From positions 49,588,336 to 49,652,335 of the forward strand of contig CM048849.1 of the NCBI GenBank assembly GCA_026545225.1: a stretch of DNA of 64,000 nucleotides, read 5' to 3'. The translations under genes and the position numbers were made by a program. A model generated the notes under the pieces. That model had not been told where the DNA came from and made no database searches. It worked only from the letters and a program-made list of their open reading frames with translations. Source of the DNA: Cornus controversa. Lineage: Eukaryota; Streptophyta; Magnoliopsida; Cornales; Cornaceae. Numbering within the stretch: the first letter of the stretch is position 1; every line of letters begins with the position of its first letter. This document shows, in pieces, positions 39,701-48,700 of this stretch.

Positions 39701-42700
39701 GCATTATTTTTAAAGGTGAAACCAATCCACACAAAAGCGCCAAAGGGAGCACATGACATTTACTCATTCTGTATACACGATTAAATCAAGAAATAAAACA
39801 AAAAACTATGAACTCGGGGACCTCCCTGTAAGCCAAAAGTCTAGGGATGACATCCTCCATTTAAATCTCAATCAACAGCACCATCCCATCAAATGTGTTC
39901 ATTCCTCTCCTTCCAAGTACATGCCAAAGGCAAAACAGGGCTACTTGCCATACAGATCGGACTTTCTTTCAGACTGTACTGCATTTTTTTTTTTATGGTA
40001 ATTGAGAATTAATTGAAACCAAAGAAAAAATACAAGTCACAGCATACTCTCCACAAGACAATGGAAACAGGATAGGTATCCATCTTAACAACAGCAAGAT
40101 AGAGAAGAACATACTAAGCAAAGATAAAACTAAAAAGTCTCACAGCCCAAGAGGATAGGGAAAAGAAATCAACTTATACCTCCTATACATATAATCCTTC
40201 ACCACAACAGAGCTGGGCATCAGCAAGCCTTGCTGAAACAACAGCAAGCAAAAGAATGGACAGGAATAACAGCAAGTACAATCTGGCAGCTCAAATTGGG
40301 CATATGTAGTAGAAGAGCATGATAAATGGCCAAAAGAATCAAGGAGGGCCTTGCAAGCAGCTTAAGAGAAAAGGCAAAGGATAAAACAGCAGGCTTTGAG
40401 CAGCAGCTCACATTTAATACACATGGGAAAGATATGGGAAAGGAAGCCAACAACATTGGAAAGGTCAGAGAAGGAGAGGGGCGGTAGAATAACAATTCCA
40501 AAACAAAAGACGAGAAATGGACATCAGTTAGTAGGCAGACTGCAGGAAGGATCCCGATAAGAAAACAGAGTGCTGTAGCATATAAGCTGCTGAAGAGAGA
40601 GTGAAACAGAGTTGATAGTTCGTGAGAATGTTACTCTAGGCTCTGATGTGTTAAGAGTGTAGAGGTGAATTAGGCCTAAAGGGGGCTAAATAGGTCTTGC
40701 GGATATTATTTTGAAACTAATTAACTTTTCAAATTACCGTTAATCCTTGTTTGAAATTCAGTTAATTAGTTATGATGATTGAGATTTGAAATTTGTTTAT
40801 ACCTGTTAATTTTCAATTTGCATCCATCATATCCACAATCATGCATCAATAGGAAAATAAAGTACAGCTAAAAACAAATTTTTACATGAAAAACTCAAAC
40901 CATAAAAACCACGGGACCTAGTCCAAACAGGCACAATCCACTATATGAGAAAGAAGATACAATCAGGTTGACAGTTCTCACTCCCTAGATTTCCTAGTTG
41001 CCTCTTGACACAGATGACGCCTAACTCTCCACTCAAGTCTTCAGACTGTTTGTTCGCTTGTCAACAGACTTCACTTCTCCTGAATCCGCTTCTCCAGTGA
41101 CCATCCATCTGCACTAAAATCTAGTCGGTTGATTAGAATTATAACTATCAATTCCTCCTTGATGAACACTCAATCACATATAATGGTGTCAAAGGAAACC
41201 CTAGATTGAGTAGTGGAAAATTCTACTCTCTCAGGGACTTTCTCTCTCTAGATAATTACAGGCTTCAATTCCATACCTAGACTGACTATAAACCCATATT
41301 TATATCCAACATAGGTAGCCCATACATGTTAGTAAGTTGGGCCTTTGTAAATTTCTGTTTTGAGAGAGTTTCCAAATATATATATGTATATGATAGGTTC
41401 GATCGATTGAGCCTTTGGTCGATACAGTCCAGAGTTGCTTCTCAATTGATCAACCATTCAATTGACGCTCATAATAATTCAACCTTGCAAATCAGACAAT
41501 CCCTCAATAGATCAACCTATGGCTCGATGCTCTCTGGAACTTGCACTATCAATCAATGCATTCTGATGCTGAGTAAAAACATAGTTTTGAAAATTATTCA
41601 AAATCCTTACCTTTGGAAAAACATTGATCAGGTCATGTAGAAACAAGGTTCAAATTTTAGAAATCGAATGGATTCAGTCTTATATATACGCGAGTCTTTG
41701 AGATGCGGATTTGTTGTTGTGTTCTTCGAAAATCTGTGTCTGCCTTGTCTTCAATGGTGGTACTCATATGACTTAAAACAAATTGACGCATTACAACCCA
41801 TGTTTTGAGTAGGAAATTCCCAATGCATGACTCATACACCTAATAAGAGCATATCTACAGAGCTAAAAATTACTGGGAAACTATACAAAAGGCGGTAAAA
41901 ATATAACCGAGGCCAAAACTGAAGAATGCAGCAAAACATAAGAGAACTTCATAGCTCCAGATAAAGGATTAGAGGAAATAGAATCAGGGAAGTTCAACTC
42001 CAGCTGAAGCCAAGAATTGGATTAAGGTGTTGTTTGATAACTCAAAACTGTGTTTAATTCAGAACAAATTAAGTGCTTACATTATACAAAAGTTCGTCCT
42101 GAAATAAGATAGGTCTTCATTTTTCACCTCAGAGGTCCAAATGATTTTATTATCATTTTTCATGGCATTCCATATGGGCTTCGCAATTAAAGCCATGTTC
42201 AACTCACTTATACTTTTGCCTTGAACCGCATTTTTCTTTGGAGACACAGAATTCCAAGCAACTTTGACACCAGTGGTCGTTCGGTCAGGGCCCTTCCAAA
42301 GGAAGGCTCTCAAAGTTTGTTCAATGGTCTTTGTGACTTTCTTATAAAAGGGTAAGCATAGTTAACTAATAGATTTGAATGCATAAATTGAATTTATGAG
42401 TTCAAAACTCTTTCTGCATAGAAAAGAGCTCTGTCGGTCCAGGATTTAACCTTGCCCACAATTTTGCCAATAAAAGGTCTATATTCCTCTGTCTTGAGTC
42501 TAGAGATAATGATAATGATCCCAGGTACAGCAAGATGCCCTTCTCTATAGCCAAGTTCAGAGATGATGGTTTGCTTTGTCATGGAATCTACCACTGATGA
42601 GAAGACTATGTAGTCAATAAGATCTTTACTCCATAATTGATCCAGTTTTTTTTTTTGCAAGTCATAATTGATCTATTTATAACCCAAAAAATACTAATGA

Positions 42701-45700
42701 CTCTGTTTGATTAGATGGAAATAGTAAGAAATGAAAGAAAAGGAAACATTTTTAAATAATTTAGGAGTTTGGATCGCAGGAAAAGGAAAATTTTGAGGGA
42801 AAGTAATTTCCCATAACCACCTAACTTCACATAAAAATTTCCCTTAAAAAAACAAAAGCAAACTTTGATTTATTGAAAAAAATTTATGAATGTACAATAA
42901 TGCCCTTTCTTTCTTGTAAGGTTCATGCATTCCACACAATGAAATGGTAATTTCTCATAACTTTTTTGAAAAAAATTCATCATAATCAAATGCATGTTGA
43001 AAATTTTATTTTCCTTTCACTTTCAACTATTAGTTTTCCATCTAACCGGACGGACCCAAAAAGAAGAAGAAGAAAAGGGATTACAACTCCACAGGCACCA
43101 TGCATTAAAGCTGATAGAGTGTTTGACTCCAGTTCTGACACGTGTAAACATAAAAGTTGAGACTAACATGACCTGAGCAAAAGGTATACTTTGACTAGGA
43201 CTTTCCTTTCTTCAGATAAGTCTGGAGAACTGAAGAGTCAGTACTGGGACACTTTCCCATTTGATTGCTATAAATACAGCGACAGGGTCCATATACTAGG
43301 TATGCAATTAATACCCTCTGAGTGCCCTTTTAGCTTCAATAAGCCTTTTCGATTTCTGACTTCATTGTCGGAGCGCAGTCGGCCGACACCACGCCGATAT
43401 CCTTCCGATTACCCTTCTCTTGTCGATTTTACAAGTTGGCATTTGACCAGCTCGGGATAGATTTCTGCTTCATCAGTTGGCATCGTCTGTGGGAACTGTC
43501 ACAAACTTGATTGTTCTACCCAAAGCATGATGCCCTTACGATCTGGGCTAGAAACTACAGTCGGGGCAGGTCTCTCCTGCCGACCACAACCCCCCTGCCG
43601 GCAACAACCTTCCAGCAAGACAAGATTCGCCTGACGCCCCAAACCTTCCCAGTCACAATTTGCCGAAGCATGATGCACCTCACCTACGATCTGGGCTAGA
43701 GACTACAACTGGGCAGGACCCTCCTGCCGACCACAACCCCCCCGTCGGCAACAACCTTCCAACAGGAGAAGATTTGCTTGCCGCCCCAGACCTTCCCAGT
43801 CACAATTTACTGATAACAGGAGCAGGAGGCATGCAACCCCCTGGTCAAGGAAACTTCCCTGAGGCACGCTCCGGAGTCCCAAATGACCAAGAGCGTGTCG
43901 CAGCATTGGAATACCTAGTTCAGAACTTGAATCAAAGTCTGACCCAAGTACTCCAACAGAATGCAACAATCCTATAGTGCCTCCCTCCTGTGGCACCGAT
44001 GCCATCCAGGAGTCACCTTAGGTCGATTGATCCAAAAGGGAATGATGATGGACGAGATAGCGGGGTTCCGACAAATGACGCGGCCTAAAGCCGAGTTAGA
44101 AGCGATCAAGAAGGGACGAATCCCATTCACCTAGTCCCACCTGAGAGGATCGTGCCCAAGGGGATTCGGGGTCTAGGACTCGTACTCACGGAGATTTAGG
44201 GCATCCAGAAAAAACTGCCTATTATGATATGGAGATGCAGGACCTCAAAGCCAAAATAGAAAGCATGGCCCACACCATAAAGAAGAAAGACCCTGCTATA
44301 GTGAAGGATCTGGTCCAACAAACCAACCTCCCTTTTACCGCAGGAGTAATGATTTGTTCTTTGCCCAGCAAGTTCAAGATGCCCACCCTTGAAAACTTTG
44401 ATGGGACCAATGACCCGCTAAACCATCTGGAGACCTACAAGGCTCTAATGTACCTCCAAGGAGTCCCAGATGAAATCATGTGCAGAGCCTTCCCCACTAC
44501 ATTGAAAGGTTCTACTCGAGCATGGTTTAACAGCTTGAAACCTACATCTATACATTTCTTCAAAGAACTGAGCCGGTTGTTTGTGAGCAACTTTATTGTC
44601 GCCCGAAGGCACAAGAAGCCCGCTACTTATCTTCTGAACATAAAACAGGCTAAGGGGGAATCGTTGAGAGACTACATCAATAAGTTTAACAGAGAGATGT
44701 TGCAAGTCGATGCCTTGGACGACAAGGTAGCAGTTATCGCATTCATAGGAGGACTGCATCCTTCAAAATTCTTGTACTCAATCTCTAAACATCCACCAGA
44801 AAGCATGTCAGAAATACTTATAAAAGCCCAAAAGTACATGAATGACGAGGATGCCCTAGATGCACGAAGGGAAAAGGAGATGGTGACAGAAAGACGGACA
44901 GGAAAAGGGGGGGACATTCCAGTGAGGAAGATAGAGATCCCAAGTATGGAAAGACATCACGAGAGCAGAGCGATAGATCATCGCGTCGAGATAAGGGATT
45001 CAATTTTACCCCTTTAAACACGTCGATAAGCCAAATCCTCCCTTACATCCGAGATGACTCGGCTGTGACATGGCCCCTAAAGCTAAGAATTGATTCTGCT
45101 AAGAGATCCCGCGACAAATATTGCAAGTTTCACCGCGATCATGGACATGACACAGATTAGTGCATCGACTTAAAAAGGCAAATTGAAAGTTTGATTTGTA
45201 GGGGCCGGTTGCGTAGAAATCAGAGTTATCTCGAGTGGACTTGCAAGCGGCGGAGAATCCAAGGCGGCTCGCAAGGCGCACGTGAGGAAAATCAGAAGTT
45301 TCTGTAAAGTGGGCGGGGTGAGCCAATCGCCCCCTAAGGCCAAGCTCCCCCGGCTGGATGATCAGATCATAACCTTCTCAAAGGATGATGCGAGGGGAGT
45401 CCAGCAACCACATGACGATGCCCTGGTGGTCACGCTGATTATCGCCAATTTCACAATTAGGCAAGTATTGATTGATAGTGGGAGTTCTGCTGACATTCTG
45501 TTTATGGGAGCCTTGACTAGATGAACATTGGTAGGGAATGACTCAAGCCTACTAAATCCCCACTTATCGGGTTCTCTGAAGAGAAACTCTTTTCACACGG
45601 TATCGTTGACCTTCCAGTCACTGCTGGCACAAGCCCAAGGCAGGTCACTAAGATGATGACCTTCTTCGTAGTAGATTGCACTTCTACATACAATGTTATC

Positions 45701-48700
45701 GTGGGAAGAGCTACGTTGAATGCCATAAAGGCAGTTACCTCCACTTACCATCACCTCGTACGGTTCTCTACTAACCATAGCGTTGGAGAGCTAAGGAGAG
45801 ATCAAGCCACTGCCCGAGAATGCTACGCCACTTTCCTGAAAGAGAAAAAGATATCAAAAACATTAAGTGTAGAGGGCCTAGAAGTAAAAAATAAAGAAGA
45901 GAGCAAGCCCGACTATGGGTGGCGGTCTATCAGCGAGCCATATCTTAGTACTACAGTGCTCGAGCCAAGAGGAGTTTTCAACCTGGAGGACGAGTTTTCA
46001 ACCTGGAGTCTCCGTGAAGTAACTCAGGCAACCAAACCCCTAGGCACCGAAAAACTGGCTCCTAAATAGGAGGGCCCGTTCAGAGTTATCTAAACTCAAC
46101 GATAGGGAGCATATTGATTGGAGACGTTGGAAGGGAGTCAGTTGACCCATCCTTGGAATGCTGAGTATCTGAGGATATACCACTCGTAAGACTTTCTTTT
46201 AAAAGTTGTATTTACTTTAATAGTTTCAGCTGAAACTTAGTTTAGTATCGAGCCATAGGATGATAGCTTTGAGGTCTTTCTCGAATAACTCTCTATTTGT
46301 TACTAAAATATCAATAACAGTCCTTTTTGTTTCAAAATATGTTGTTATAACTAAAACAAAAAGTAAACAAAACAGCCCTACGGGGACACACTTCTAGCAG
46401 AGGGCCTTTAATGAAAAAGGCGGGATGAATTAATTCTGAGAACATTGTCAAATAGTCCTACGGGAATACACCTCTAAAGAGAGCCTTTAATGAAAAAGGC
46501 AGAATGAATTAATTCCGAGAATATTATCAAACAACCCTACAAGGGCATAGCGCTACAAGGATACATTGTCAAAGAGCCCCATAGCGAGAGAGAAACCCGC
46601 CTACTGACAACGAGATGTCAAAACCACAAAACTTCCACAAGACAAGAGAAGCCATAATAATGCGCCAAGAAATTAGCGTAAGCTAAGAAAGGCAGAGGTT
46701 CGCTGTGCGAAGAAGTTCCCGTACGAATACCGGAACCGGGAACCGAAGACCACAGACGAAAGCACCCTCATAAAAACATGTCTCCCCCGTGTGAATTGAA
46801 TAAACCTTGTCCGCTGGGGAAGGGGCTCAGGCTACAACTCCATCAGGAAATGAGTAACGAACGGATAGCTCCTCCACATCTTGGTCAGTCATCGAAGAGA
46901 CAATATCTTGGCACTCGAGGTAGTCTGCCATGAAAAAATCAAGAAATCGAACTTGGCTTCTCAAAGTTATGCTGGATGAAGTATAAAAATCGCGAGAGAG
47001 GAGGAATAAGAGAATATGGTATGTAGTGCACTAAGAGGAATTCTTGCTCTATGGAAGTAAATGAAAAAGGAAGGTGTAAAGAGGTTTTAATAGAGGTGCA
47101 AGAAGGGCCAACGGCTAGAAAGCAACGTTCAAAAAGTAACGTCCAAGAACTCAAATGCAACATTCACCCAGCAACGTTCAGATTCCAACAGTCGCAAAGC
47201 TAGAAGTTGTACTGACCAAAGGAGCTGGCCAAGGGCGGGGCAGCAGGCCGACCCTCAAAAAAAAAGGAAAAAGCTTGTATGAGTGCTCTTAGCAACCAAA
47301 GTCAAAAATAAGATGGAGTCCATTCAAGCAACAAGCATATGATTGATAAAGCTGAGGCCCAATCCCACCAACATCCAAGGGCTTGCTAGATCGGGACATC
47401 AAGGTCTGTTGGCCCAAAAAGCCCAATGACAAGTTCAAGTTTCAGCCCGCAAGTCAAGATAAAAGTCCAACAAAAATTCTTTGGGTCAAAGATCCATTTT
47501 TACAGCCCAGAAGGCCAACCATAGTGTTCCTAAGGACCGGCAAGCGACCCTCATGAATAGGGGGCATCTGATAAAGTGTTTGACTCCAGTTGTGACACGT
47601 GTAAACATAAAAGTTGAGACTAACGTGACGTGGGCAAAAGGTATACTTTGACCAGAACTTTCCTCTCTCCAGATAAGTCTAGGGAACTGAAGAGTCAATC
47701 TCTTACGAGGACACGTTCCCATTTGACTGCTATAAATACAGAAAGACGGTCCATATACCAGGTATGCAATTAATACCCTCTGAGTGCCCTTCTAGCTTCA
47801 ATAAGCCTTTCTGTTTTTGACTTGATTGTCGAATCGCAGTCGGCCGACACCACGCCGGTGTTCTACCGATTACCCTTCTCTTGTTTTTTTTACAGGTTGG
47901 TGTTTGACCAGCTCGGGGTGGATTTCTGCTTTATCAAAAGCATTTGATGATTGACAGTCTCTACAACCCCTTGGACGTAGAATACCGATTCAAAAGATTC
48001 TTTTCCTCTCACAAAAATTACCACTTCAAAAGAACTTTAGGGCACGAAGTAACCTTCCAAGGCAAACCAGAGGAACCACCACACCTCAGCAACTGGTAAT
48101 AGAAGTGCACTTTGAACTTCCTTCACTTCAAATCTAGCCCAGCTCAAACAATGCTCCATCCATTATGTAAAGAGCAGGCATACTATACACCAAAAAAGCC
48201 TCCACTACTTCGAACTCCTAAAGTGTCCTACTAAACGAGGATCCCATACTACAAGAATTTGGAAAACTGACATAATCAGCTACAACCTCCTAATCCATTG
48301 CAGTCCTGAACAAATTTGATAAAGAACTTTTAATTGGCCATCCCTGCACAAATGACCATGCTAAAGTTCATCCATTTACACCATGAGTCTAATATGCTTG
48401 TTTAACTCCCCCTCATATTTTCTAATGCTCTTCAAAGACCCAGAACATAAGAAGACAGAACTTCATTAGATAAATGATCACCCATCTTGACAAGTATTTT
48501 TAGCCAAGCAGCATGAGGCCTTTGAGATGGTCCAAGGAGAAAAACCTTCAGTTGATGGAATATGTGTGCAAAATAAGTTGGCGAGATGAACCCCCTTGAG
48601 GAAAAGCATTGGCTTCCAGGATTGGACAGAATGGTCCTTGTCCAATCCCTATCTCACTTATCTGAATTGATTAGGTCTTACAGGATATTCAAGAGGCTGA

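Larger units (their letters stand above)
43112..47936 (+). mobile_element. Non-autonomous Gypsy-type LTR element with gag and protease remnants
   Basis: The LTRs 43112-43475 (364 bp) and 47569-47936 (368 bp) differ by roughly 10% by eye, an insertion several million years old. They begin TGATA and end TCA. A perfect duplication AAAGC flanks the element (43107-43111 and 47937-47941). The primer site GGCATCGTCTGTGGGAAC follows the 5' LTR, a form common in Gypsy elements, and a G-rich tract precedes the 3' LTR. The 4.1-kb interior keeps gag and aspartic protease-like sequence but no reverse transcriptase, RNase H or integrase, as in LARD-like derivatives. It is broken, with several interruptions. 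It lies in MED16 intron 1, antisense to the gene. Confidence 0.92.

Noticed and set aside
43660-44005. Open frames on both strands near the 5' end of the Gypsy-type element
   Set aside because: They fall in the leader of the element and contain an internal repeat (GGGCTAGARACTACA-type, near 43544 and 43695); no protein family is recognisable.
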